The notes under the pieces: model-generated | The model's database searches: none | Told to the model about the DNA's origin: nothing | Seen by the model: the letters and a program-made list of their open reading frames with translations, nothing else | Assembly: GCA_010015655.1 (NCBI GenBank) | Contig: ML976817.1 | Coordinates: 1-56,571, forward strand | Origin: Bimuria novae-zelandiae CBS 107.79 | Lineage: Eukaryota; Ascomycota; Dothideomycetes; Pleosporales; Didymosphaeriaceae | Direction: 5' to 3' | DNA length: 56,571 bases | Program-made: the position numbers and the translations under genes | Shown here: positions 11,800 to 24,000 of the stretch, one piece after another | Position numbering within the stretch: position 1 is the stretch's first letter | How the letters are laid out: every line of letters begins with the position of its first letter

Positions 11800-14551
11800 A
11801 CCCTCACCTGTATTCGCTACTAAGTTAGTTATCGTGCTACTAACTAGTAAAGATAAGAGCTTACTATTTAGCGTGCCGGCTTACCTAGACAACGCTAGCG
11901 TAATAGTAGTTATAGTGCTGTACCGCGCGCTTATTAAGAATCTAGTAGACCGCATGCAGAAGCGTGGTATTAACTAAGCTAGCCAATACGTAAGCTGGCC
12001 ACCCGGGTAAGCTAACTACCCCACCAAAACACGACACCTACACAAAATACACGATTTCTCAATAACGCTTCTTATAATTACCATTAACTATATATAGATT
12101 TAAGCGCTATAACTACTATAGCTCTAGTAATTACTTCTAAGGTGCTTAATATAGTAGATCTACGTAGTTAAACTACTAAAGCCTTAGCTGCGCGTATAGC
12201 CTCCTTAATACTCTCTACTTTTATAAAGCGTTAATTTAGGTCTACTTAAACGCGCTTACGCTAACGCTAAAAGGTAAATATCTCTAGCTACTACTTAAGT
12301 TATCTTTTCTCTACTTTTAGGCCTATAGCTCTAGCATTTGCAGCTACTAGAGCCTTACCTACTTTCTATAGGAGTAGCCGGGTTGTATAACCTAGATTCT
12401 CAACGCTCTAGACGCTGCGCTACGCTATATAAAAATCGTAAGGGCCCTAGGGAGTAAAGAGGAAGCTCTAGAGCTACTACTAAGGCTACTACTAACGTGT
12501 AGGCGTAGTAGGCCTCTAAGAGACCTACAACAAGCTAAGCACGTAATTAATATTAAATAGGCAGATACTAGATACCTGCTAGCTAGCTTAAATTACACGC
12601 TCTGTAAAGCCTTCCTTCCTAGCTTAATAATAGTAGGTAATAAAGCGCTTCTTCTTAATAGGTGTAGCGTTATTAAGTAATGCGAGCTCCTAGATCTAAC
12701 GCCTATAGCTAGACTTAATTATAGAGAAAGGAGCAAGATTAAGAGACTATAGGACGTATAAAGTATGCGTAGGTAGATATAGGAGCTATATACGATATAG
12801 CTTATAAAGCCATAAAAAGTCTATATTAATATGGCTATTGTAACTATCGAGGATAAGGAGCCTATGCTAGCCATTAGATATAGTCGTCTTAGGTATAAAT
12901 ATGCGCTGTAGCCACTTAACACCTATTACTTTTAAGGTCTATCCGTTCTTAGAGGTAGTGTAGATCCAGTTAGGTACGTGGGACAAGGAGAACTATGTTG
13001 TCTATAGGCTCTAGCCCTTAAAGATAACTACACAGCGTAGCTTTCGCCCTATCGCTAATACACACTCGATTATAGAGACCCACTAGCGATTCTTTAAAGA
13101 GCGAACATAAGCCTTCTTCTTCTAACTACTAGAGAGTACTCTAGTGTTAGTACATACCCCTAGGGCAATGCTAGTCTTATCCATATTATATGTATTCTCC
13201 ACCCGTATATTAAGCCACTATTAAGTCTATTTATAGAGCTCTAGAAACGCGCATAGCTACTCTAGTGTCGCTGTATTAGCTCTCTAAGCCTCTAGCTTTC
13301 TGCTAACTATAGAGGCAACGCGTGGCTAGCGCTAAAGAAAGTGTAAGAGCTAGAGCTTACTAATAGGCTAGTTATTACTATTTATACGTAGAATTTAATT
13401 AGCTATTTCTTAAGCGCGAGCGTATAAGGAAGGGTAGGCGCGTATATCTTCTTTAAGGATCTATTCTACTAGGAAGTCCTCTTATAGAGGAGTTAAACGC
13501 TATTAGTGTTAGTAACTAACGCGTTAGTTTTATACGCTATTAATGCGCGTTAATAGGGTTAATTAAAAAATACTATACGCGGTAGCCGCAGCGCGATAAC
13601 TAGAATAAATACCTATATTAAAATTCTTAATAGCTAATTATATAGCATGCTTACGGGCGTCTATATTAATAAGCGTTGTAGAGAGATATGGCGTGTTTTG
13701 TGCAGGTGTCGCGTTTTAGTAGGGTGGCCAGCTTACGTATCGACTAGCTTACATCGAGTGGAAGCACAGCGAGAGTAGCCTAGCTATAGTTATAGTGGTT
13801 AGCGCAGACGTGGCAGGCGACACAATTAGCAATAGTAACTTTCTAGGGTACGCCAACATGCTTAGCGGCAAGGGGCTACTACGGCGAGTAGTAGTGGACA
13901 AATGTCATCTCATTATCACGTCGAGCGACTGGCGACCGAAGCTGGCGCTACTAAAGAATCTCTGGCTACTACCGTGCCCGATCGTGCTGCTCACAGCGAC
14001 GCTCCCGCCGGTAATGGAGGGAGAGCTGGCAACGAGCATGCTGCTCCCGTGCGCGGCGTACATCCGAGCGAGCACCGTTCGGCCAAATACGCGGTACTAC
14101 GTGTCGTGGTGCGAGCGCGGCAAGGCGCAGGACACGGCGCTGGCCATGTATCGACGACGGCAGTAGCAGCTGCTCGATCGAGGAGAGAAGGGGGTAGTGT
14201 ACTGCCGCAGTAAGTAATAGTGCGAAGACTTGGCGGAAGCGCTCGCGTGCGCGTACTACCACGCCGGCAACGTTAATCGCGCCAAGTGGCTAGCGCGGTG
14301 GCTAACGGGCGGAGGGCTAATCGTGGCCACATCAGCGCTGGGCACGGGGGTCAACTTTCCCAAGATCGTGTTCGTACTGCACGTGGGGATACCGTGAAGC
14401 ATAACCGACTACGCGCAGGAGAGCGGGCGCAGAGGACGAGCTGGCGAGCGGGTAGATTCGATAGTGTTGGTAAAGCAGGGGGAGGTAGAGCGGGTAATAA
14501 GGCAGAAGAGCGAGGACTTGGACGTGCAAGCGATGGGCACGTTTCTCATTG
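11800..14551 (+). pseudogene. RecQ / telomere-linked-type helicase, disrupted
   Basis: The helicase core is split by the element at 11989-13737. The N-terminal part (about 11830-11986) encodes a Walker A region (SKDKSLLFSVPAYLD, degraded from GxGKS) and VLYRALIKNLVDRM. After the insertion the frame resumes with VVVDKCHLI (DEAH-like box, Glu to Lys), SDWRPKLALL, VLLTATLPPVMEGEL (motif III), then a C-terminal lobe with GVVYCRSK, GGGLIVATSALGTGVNFP and DYAQESGRRGRAGE. This architecture matches the fungal RecQ-like helicases commonly found next to telomeres. In-frame stops occur near 14166, 14214 and 14396. The 13.8-14.5 kb part is GC-rich and little mutated, unlike its surroundings. The nearby telomere-like repeats support a subtelomeric origin; that is inference. 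Confidence 0.75.
11989..13737 (-). mobile_element. pogo/Fot1-type transposon inserted in the helicase
   Basis: Terminal inverted repeats start CGTAAGCTGGCCACCC on both ends, and related sequence continues inward for about 50 bp with C/T differences. TA dinucleotides flank at 11987-11988 and 13738-13739. The 1749-bp interior, read on the minus strand, gives degraded DDE blocks: YNMDKTSIALGVCTN near 13170, LLILDSYNSHINIDFLWLYK near 12840, and YLPTHTLYVL with SLNLAPF just after. These match the DDE_1/pogo class. RIP-type stops are frequent. Confidence 0.85.
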
Positions 14552-16651
14552 ACGTGTCCGTGCGCGTGATGCGCCACTTCGCGTGATGCGCCACCCTCAT
14601 CAAAACAACAAAAGTTCAACACGCGATAACTCCACCAATATGGCTCCAATTGACGAAGCGCTTGCAGAGCTAGAATCGCTAAAACCTAGAGAGGAATTCT
14701 TATACAGAAAAATTGCTTCTAAGTATGGTGTTGTACGATCTACGTTAACCCGAAGGTATTAGGGTCTCGTACGCCCTACTTAGGCTAAGAACGCCAACTA
14801 GCAAAAACTCACCACACAGCAAGAGCAGGAGCTTGTACGATATATTAAAGGACTTACAGAGAGACATACACCTCCCACTAGAGAGATGATACAGAACTTC
14901 GCCTCTACGATAGCAAAGGAGCCAGTTAGCGAGAGCTAGGTTACCCGCTTTATTAACCAACACAGCATTTATCTTATCTTATAATAGACTGTCGGGATAG
15001 ACAATAATCGCCATAAAGCTAATTTAGTAGATAAATATCGCCTCTATTTTAACCTTCTATATAATAAGATAGATTAATATCGCATAGATCCTAGTTATAT
15101 CTATAATATAGATAAAAAAGGCGTCCTAATTAGTATTATTAGTAGATTAAAGAGAATATTCAGCAGACGAATGTAGGAGAAGAAGGAGGTTAGAGCATTA
15201 CTCTAAGATGGCAATCGCGTATGGATTACGCTCCTGGCATATATCTGCGCTAATGCATTAGCTCTACCGCCAAGCCTTATTTATAAGGCTGCCAACAAAG
15301 GCATCTAATCAAGCTGGGTAGAGGATATTAAGGCAGGATATTATGAAGTCTTTATCACCTTATCACCCTCTGGCTAGACGAATAATGATATCGGGCTTGC
15401 TTAGCTTAAGCAGGTGTTTAATCGCTGTATAAAAGAGAAGACTTAATAATTATATTAACTTTTAATTATAGACGGCCACGGATCTTATGTTACTATAGAC
15501 TTTATTAACTACTATAATTAGAATAAGATCCTGCTTGCTATTCTACCTCCTTACTTAATTTATACGCTTTAGCCACTTAACGTTATAATGTTTAAGCCTC
15601 TATTAACAGCGTACTTAGCAGAGCTATTACGATACCTTTATAAAAGCTAAGGCCTAGCTTCTATTACTAAAGACGACTTCTTCCCCCTATTCTAGAATGC
15701 GTGGAAGGCCTCCTTTAAGGAATTAACTATCCTTAGCTCTTTTAGAGCTATAGGCATATCGCCACCTAATCCTAATCTTATCCTTAATAGGTTCACCCAG
15801 GATCAAGAATCAGGCGATAGCTCCTTATTAGGGCTTAGTAACCATAATTAGAGAAAGTTAGATAGGCTTGTACGATTAGCAGTGAAGGATTAGGGTAGTT
15901 AAGATATAAAGAAGCTTCGTTAATCGCTCCACTACCTATCTGTCCAAAATGAGCTACTTAAGCATGAGATGGATAGGATTAAGCAGGCGCTATCTATTAA
16001 GGAGAAGCGTAGAAAGAAGGGCAAGACTCTAGATCTCTAATAGCGCTAGGAGTATTAGAGTAGGGCTATCTTATAGTTACTAAGGAAAGTGAGGGAGGCA
16101 CGTGTTTATTAATTAATTAAAAAGTAGAAGGATAAGTAGTAGTAGCTTTAAAAAGCAGAGATAGCAGAGCTAAAGAAGGTAGCTAAGCTATACAAGGAGA
16201 AAATTTAGCAGGAAAAGCGTGCTGCGCGAGAGGCAGCTAAGAAGGCGAAGGAGAAGGAGAGGGCTAAAAAGGCTACTTAGCGCGCTATCCAGAAGTCTGC
16301 CCGCAACGCAGAAAAAGCTCTATAAGTATCCTAAAAGGGTAAGAGAAAGTCCTCTCAACTATCTCTATAGAGTAGAAAGCGTTAGAAACGTGGTGTTAAT
16401 GCTATAGATATTGGGGAGGCCTCCGAAGGCGCATCTACTACCCTAAGCAAATCTACACGCAGCGGCCGCGACGTTAAGCTTCTAAATAGATTTAAATAGT
16501 GTAAATAAATCGCAGCTATTAACTTAATACTCTACAAGAAAATCTCGTAATAATATTAATTATGGGTGGCTCTATAGCTTTATTTTGCGTAAGCTACTTT
16601 TAATAAGGGTGGCGTATTACGCGAAGTGGCGCATCACGCGCACGGATACGT
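14552..16651 (+). mobile_element. Fot1/pogo-type transposon, RIP-degraded
   Basis: Inverted repeats of about 45 bp lie at both ends, containing CCGTGCGCGTGATGCGCCAC on the left and its complement on the right. The repeat itself holds two copies of CGCGTGATGCGCCAC. The plus-strand interior from 14641 reads MAPIDEALAELESL, an HTH (YRKIASKYGVVRSTLTRRY), then DDE blocks YNIDKKGVLIS, LLIIDGHGSYVTIDF and ILPPYLIYTL. Stops are mostly TAG. The ends are accurate to a few bases; a clean TA duplication was not seen. The insertion truncates the helicase 3' end. Confidence 0.8.
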
Positions 16652-16884
16652 TAAGTAAGAGAGCCCTTAGTTATTTTTTTTCCCTACTAATTTGTATAAG
16701 GAATTGCAAAATTAAGTAGATGCACTACTAACCCACTAATAGTTACTTAATTTAATTATAGTAAATTAAAGCTTTTTACTTATATAGAAATGCACCTATA
16801 CTAACTTTTTTAAGTGTTTTTAATTACGCGCACGCCATATTTCGCGCCTATAGCGTTTTTATTATCTCCTACTAACCTTAACCT
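16652..16884. other. AT-rich spacer, no gene seen
   Basis: This AT-rich sequence lies between two transposon relics. It may be the 5' non-coding part of the following Tc1-like relic; no TIR was recognised. Confidence 0.3.
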
Positions 16885-17990
16885 ACTCTATATATTACAC
16901 CTAGTACTAGAGGACTAGAGACTCGCGTGAGGATTAATATATGCCGATTCCTCCTATTAGGATAGACTAGGGAACAAATTACTAAGCGTAAAGGCTGCTC
17001 TATTAGTACGGTGCGCAACGTAGAGATAAACCTACACGACCATGGCAGCGTACGGCGCCTACTAGAGCCTGGCGTGAAGCTTGGGAGACCCCCTAAAATT
17101 AGTAAAGAGGATAGTGAAGCTCTATTTAAAGAGCTAATTTAGTCGGGATGAAAATACCAAGATGAGATAGCGTACTAGTTATAGATAGAGAGGGGTATTA
17201 AAATTAACCAATTAAACATCTCCCGGTTCCTCTCCGAGCGCGGTTGGACTAAGAGAGCCCTACGACCTTTCTCTATTAGATAAAACGATAACCTTAGAGA
17301 GGCCTACTAATAGAGCATGAGACGGTTCACGCAAGAGGATCTAGTGTTTCTTAATAAGAGCATATTTAACGAGAAAACTGGCTAGCGTCATAAGGCTTAT
17401 GGGCCCGTGGGTAGTACGAGTTAATATACCCAGGATATAACTCGCGGGAAGACCTGGGCCATCCTACTAGCTTATACTATTAATATTTACCTACCTTGTA
17501 CAGGAATTAAAGAGGGTTACTACAACCACGAAGAGTTTATTAACTAGATCCGCAACTATCTCCTTCCTGCTCTATAGTAAACCTACGGGGACCAGCCGAT
17601 GGCTATTGTATTAGACAACGTCTTAATCTATACTAACGATAAGGTTATAGAGGTTCTTAAGGCCGCTGGCTATGTAGTACGGTTCCTCCCACCGTATTTA
17701 CCTAACTATAACCCCATCGAGCTCACCTTCTCTGTTTTAAAGTACTAGATTAAAAGGAATTATTTATACTATCGTTAATAGTATAGTTTATTTAGATTAT
17801 TTTTAAAGGAGGCAGTTTTTAAGAGTCGCTATAATTAATTTACGAGAAAACACTTTAAATACGCTACTGGAGGTTTATATATAAAGCAGGATAAGCTTAA
17901 TCGAGTGAGGTTGGAGATCCAAGCTTAGCGTGGTAGGGATTACGCCGAGGATGCGGAGGACGATAAGGTTAATAAAAAGTAAAGCTAGTA
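16885..17990 (+). pseudogene. Tc1/mariner (DDE_3) transposase relic
   Basis: Plus-strand reading shows an HTH-like start and a well-preserved 3' part near 17600-17760: MAIVLDNVLIYTNDKVIEVL, then AAGYVVRFLPPYLPNYNPIE and LTFSVLKY. These are the second Asp region and the PNYNPIE block of Tc1-type DDE transposases. Stops, mostly TAG, are scattered throughout. No TIR pair could be assigned. Confidence 0.75.
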
Positions 17991-18039
17991 TATTAATTAA
18001 TTTCTATATTTTTAATTTTGTAGTACTAAATTTAAGAAA

Positions 18040-21000
18040 ATAAGAACGCCTTAGACTAGGAAAATCTACTATAAATCGCTTAGACTAGCTCCGCCATTTA
18101 TATAGTGTCTGCGCGCTCTCGAGCAGATCTATATATAATTTTAAACTAACGCAGATTATCGTAAAAGTAACGTATAATACTATCCTTTAGCCTATACGGC
18201 GCGCTCGTTGCTACTAAATATAAGTCGCTCCTTAGTACTAACATGTCCTTAAGGTCCTTCACGCTCTATCTCTGCTCTAGGGCTACTTGCTAAGCTTGTA
18301 TATAGTTCTCCTGGTCATCCTCTGGCTGCTCTGCGATGAGCCACTCGAAAAACGCCTTCACGTGAGCTCGTGAGTCGGCCTTACCAGCTCCACCAAGGGG
18401 GCTTGAACTGAGGACTGGTAGGGTGGTTTGTATAGGCGTCGTCGGTGGGAGAATCGGTGGGAGAATCGGTGGGAGAGCTGGTGGAGCCGCCATCTGATGA
18501 GGTACGTACGGAGAGTGGTATGGGGGAGGGTAAGCTGGGCCCGGTATTATAAGTCTCTGCTGCTCACGCGCTTGCCGTCTTATCTCTCGAGCCTCTACCC
18601 TCTCTTCCTCTGCGTCCTGTATACGAAGGATCTGGTCTCTGACGCGTCGTTTTTTAGCCTCTCTTATTAGCTTCTTTAAGTTATCTCCGTCCTCATCCAA
18701 CACCTTCACCAACTTCTGAATTATGAGAACCTGTTAAAATCTGTATATTTTTTATTAAATTTAATCTTAAAATTACCTAAAACCTATCTCTAAGCTATCC
18801 TCTACCCCTGTAGTGCCTACAGCTAATAAATAATAGCATAGAGACGCCTGCGAGACTCTCCCTAGAAGCCTCTATAGTAACTCGCCCCACCGACCTAGAG
18901 TTAGCGAGGCACCTTAATATAAGCCACCCCTTAAAGAGATAGCTATAGTAGCATATAGTAGCGGTACTATATTTTAACCTAGGTAGAGGAGTGCAGACTA
19001 GAAACGCGCTAGCTACTACTATAGTAACTAAAACCCTAATAACCCACATTACGGCTGCTAAATAAGCTATCGCCACCTAGGAGGCTATAATCTACACCCT
19101 AGCACAGGCTATAGATAGCTACTTTAATACCTATAAGCTCCCTAAAGAGTAAGTAGTTACTAACGCCCTCCACTAGCGTATTATATTAGCCCTAAAAAAT
19201 TTTACCTTAGCGCTAAGCCTCTTGCGCATAGACTATACTAAAAATATTAATACTAACGCTAGTACTAGTGCTAGCGATAGTAGCTATAACTATAGTAGAG
19301 CTACGGGGCTAAGAATATAGGTAAATATAGCTACTAGCGCGAACCCCTTAAGCATAGGGTATACTACCTTTAATAGTAACTAGAGTAGCACTAAGGCTAC
19401 TACTAATAGACACACCTACTATAGTTAAAGTAATACTAAGGACCTTAGGATCCTTATTACGGTGCCTACGCTAAAGCGGCTCTTATAGAGCTTATTATAT
19501 ATAATTAGAAAGGCTATTTGCGACACGCTAGGCCTTAACCTTAGCGCTATACCTAGCGCCTTAAAGACTAGGATAGGATAGGCCGTCACCCCCACTAATA
19601 ATAAGATAAGAGATAGCCTTATAGAATAGGGAAAGAAAGATTTAATAATAAGTGCTATAAGAGGTAGCATAGCTAAGCTACTATAGAAATAGTTTAATTA
19701 TACTATACCTAACGTCCCTAGCGCGTACTAATTCTTGCTAGGCCTAGAGGTGCTAGTTACACACGACATAATAGAGGATAAGGCAGCCGTACAGACAGGC
19801 TTACTACCTATTAACTATAGATAGTTAAGGTATAGCGCTAATAAAGACGGAACTATTACCTAGATTATCTCCTTTATAAAGAAAGTGTAATAATTTAGGC
19901 TCCTAGGTAGTAGTAGCGCCTTAAAGGAGATTACTAAGACCCTAGCTATATAATAATATAACTTAGGCTACTAAGACTACTATAACCCACTAAAATGCGT
20001 GCGCCTCCCCCGCTGTAACAACTATAATAAGAAATAAGAGAACTACACAGGCCCCCTAGGCTTAGGATATACCTATCTAGTGTAGTGCGCTAACTGTTTT
20101 AGCCTATATTAGGCAAGGTATATTAACTGCCTAGCAGCTCTACGCCGAGTTAATAAGCAGGTTATTAGGCCAACGAGGAGGAAGATAGGCATATACTATC
20201 GCGCTGGTTACTAGGCCTATAAGTACGCTAATTACCCGTCCCTAAGTACTAAAACAGAGGTAGCAACTGCGGTAGCCTAGGATAGCTCACTAGAGCTCCG
20301 TAATGGCCTATATAGTGCCCTTACTACCCCTAGCTTACATCTAGCAGGCGCAATAACAACGCTAGTAAACGCTAATAAGCGACGCAACCTAGGACTAGAG
20401 GCGTTAATAGGGCCCTCTACCCGCCTATAACGCTCTACTTATATCCCTAGGAACCTAAATCTAGTAGTAATATTAGCACGTAGCGTTGCGCTATCTTAAA
20501 ATTATATAGCTTTATTCTTATTAGAGAGAGACATAAGTATAAGCGATAAGAATAATCTCTTATATTAAGCACACCTTTATAGAGATAAAGGACTCCCCTT
20601 AGGGAGCGTGATATATAGGTTAGCTAGACAAATGTAGGGCAAAGCTTGCCTAGCCATATTACGGCCCTAGAGCTTACTTTTTAAGAAGGTATCGACGTAG
20701 TATGTATATAGGAGCTGGCCACGTGGCCTAGCACTTGCACCTTAAACCACCTAAGCTACTAGCTATACTTACCTATTAATAGCTAGGACGACCCCTAGCA
20801 TAGGGAGATACAGAGACCTAGAGTCCTTATCTACACGCTAAAAGGCGTATAGCTCTACATTATAACTATAGCGCCCCTATAGGACAGGAATAAATAATAG
20901 ATTTAGGTTAACAGGGTCTCTATCCTCAACATCTATAGGTAGCCTTAGACTACACTAGTCCTAGAGTATATTATAGGCCTTACCCCCCCAGCAAGATGCC

Positions 21001-24000
21001 TAGTGGGGAGAGACTTTAATACTAAGTATAATATATTTAAGCCTGGTATTATTACCTTATAAGGCGGCGCCGAGCTTACGCGCTAGGCTATAGATAGCGG
21101 TATAGACTATATTAGAGAACCTGGCAGAGCTACCTATAAAGCTAGCCATATCTTAGACCTTAGCTTCTCTAATATTACCTTTACTAAGATAGAGGTGCGC
21201 GACGACCTGCACTATAGCTCTAATTATACTACTCTAGTTATAATACTACTAGGCAGAAGTATACTAAGCCACGAATAATATTACCTTAGGCTTCCTAGAA
21301 AGAAGCTTCTTCCCTTTACCTAGCTAGTTATAATAGGTATACTATAGCTACCCTTAATAGTAGTAGCCTTTAACCTACGCTAGGTAGAAGAGTGCGTTAT
21401 AGCGTTAACCTTATTACTTTAAAATACTCTACGCAAAACTAGTTACCTAAAGAGGAATAGTAAAAAGGCGGTACCTTAGTAGATAAATAAGTGCGCTAAC
21501 GCCAGGCGCCTGTACCTTAAGTCTAGACGGGGCTATATAGGCACCTAGACCCTAGAGACTTGTAGCTTCCTAACTATAGTAAGAAAGGCTAAAAGATAAT
21601 ACTAGCAACATACTATTAATAGCGTAAAGGAGGACTCTAACCTCTTTTAAATTATAGGCTAGTATAAGTTTAAGCTAACAAGACTAGACCCGCCGCTGGC
21701 CTATAAGGGGCGCTATATTATAGACCCGTAGGAGAAAGCTAAGACGCTTAAATAAGTAATACTCTACTATTTTAATAGTAGTAATAACCTACTAGAGGCT
21801 CTAGCACCTAATATTTAAGAATTATAAGGCTATTACGCCTTCCCCTAAGACCTATACCTTTCCTCTAAAGAGGTTAAGCGTAACATAATAGGGGTCTTAA
21901 GCACCTTACCTAGTATAAATAGGATTACTATCCGCATGCTCACCACATGTTAGCACTATATTTAGATATATCTTACTAGTCTATACTAGCGCTGTCTAGC
22001 CCTTAGCTACTTCCCCTACGCGTAAAGGGTCGTAGAGGTTATTATAATACCTAAGATAGGTAAAAAGGATAAATTCTCTTCTAGATTATAGAGACCTATC
22101 GCCCTACTATCCTGCCTAGGCAAGGGCCTAGAGAGAATCTTAGTAAGGAGGTTTGCTAGCACTACTATAGCATATGGCATACTAAGCCCCTAACACGGGG
22201 GGGCTCTTCCTAAGAGATTAGCCATGGACCTAGTAGCCGCCTTTACACATAACGTAGAGGACGCCTTCTCTAACGGCCAGCACGTTACTATAGTTACTAT
22301 AGACATCTAAGGCGCCTTCGACGCACTTCTTAAAAATTAACTTCTATATAAGATAAAGGCCTAAGGATAGTATAATAGCGCCCTCCTAATTATAAAAAAC
22401 TTCCTCTAGGACTGCCGCGTCTAAGTGCGATTAGGAGAAGCCACTATAGCGCCCTACCTAGTATAGTGCGGGACGCCGCAGGGCTTACCACTATTACTAG
22501 TGCTATATATACTTTATCTGGCAGAGCTACTTTAGCAAGACCTTGCTAGGCGCTTTAGGTACGCAGACAATATCTGCCTCTATAGGCAATCCCACTTGCT
22601 AGACCAGAACGTAGAAATGCTAGCAGAAGACATAGGCGCTATAAATTCCTAGGGAGACGCTAATCACGTGGCATTTGCCCTAGAGAAACTCGAAATAATA
22701 CACCTAACTAAGTAAAAAAGTAACTATTTGCTACCTATCTAGATTAATAATTAGCTTATCCTTTAACCTATACTATTAAATAAGGCGCTACACTAGCTAG
22801 GTGTTTACTTTAATAAAAAGCTTAATTTTAAAATATATATTACTACTTGCGTAGCTAAAGGACGCGTAGTTGCATAGCATATCTATAGCCTTGCTAGGAT
22901 CTAGCATGGCCTACTAGCTAGCTTACTACGTAAAGTAGTAATCTCATGCGTACTACTATACCTACTATATAGAAACAAGGTCTAGTATAGAGGGCGCACG
23001 AAGCCCCCTAAGACTATAAGAGCCGCGTAGAACTAAAAGGTTAGTACACGACTTGGGTGGCATATCGCCGCCCTAGAAAAGGCCCTTATAATAGTGGTTA
23101 GAGGCGTCGTCCCTGCCTATCGCACTACGCCTACTACCATGCTATATAAAGACGCAGGTATTTCCTTAGTAGCTATAGCGCTTAAAGAGTATAAGGCGAG
23201 GTTTACTATACGCCTGCACTACGTTAATAAAAGTTACTTACTTATAGCGCGCACGCGACTAACTATAGTATATAGAGGAAAAGGCGCCGAACGCTTATAG
23301 CGCCTATATATAAAAGTCTAACTACTTATATAGCTATTCGCACTAGTACCCCGCCCTATACTACTATAACCGCACTATTCTAACTAGTGCTAAATAGATC
23401 TTGTAAATAATAAGCCTAAAAAGCTCGCTACTAAAGAATTTAAATAATGGTAGACAAGCCTTCCTACTAAGATAATTATAGTATTTTTAGACGGCTTAGA
23501 ACAGCGCACAGAAAACGGCGAGCGCCACGTAACCTATAGATACGCTGTATACTAGGGCCAGAGTCTACTATATATAGGCAAAGGCTCCTTTAACACGCGG
23601 GCCCACGTCTTCGACGTAGAAGTAGTAGGGGCCTAGAGAGATTTTTAACACGTGCTATAGACTCAGGCGCACTACCTAAGCTAGATCTAAATATGTCTAG
23701 ATAGCATATTAGTTATCTAGGGTATTAGGGGAGACCCCGCGCTGTTATCCTAGTAGGTCTTTATACGCTACTAGGAAGCTATAGACACTTAGGATATTTA
23801 AATCTAATAGTTACTAGGCTATATAGGTATTAAAGGTAATAAGCTAGCTAATTAGCTAGTAAATAAGGTAGCTAAGGACCCACGCCTACCTATAGGGAAG
23901 GTAGCTAACCTTATAATATTAAGTCTATAATCTAATACGCGCGCATACGTACGCGCTATATAATAAGAGTGGTAGTGTATACGCACACTAAATCTCTTTA

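Noticed and set aside
18428..18670. 80-codon plus frame in the split gene
   Set aside because: Opposite-strand shadow of the Pro-rich C-terminal region on the minus strand.
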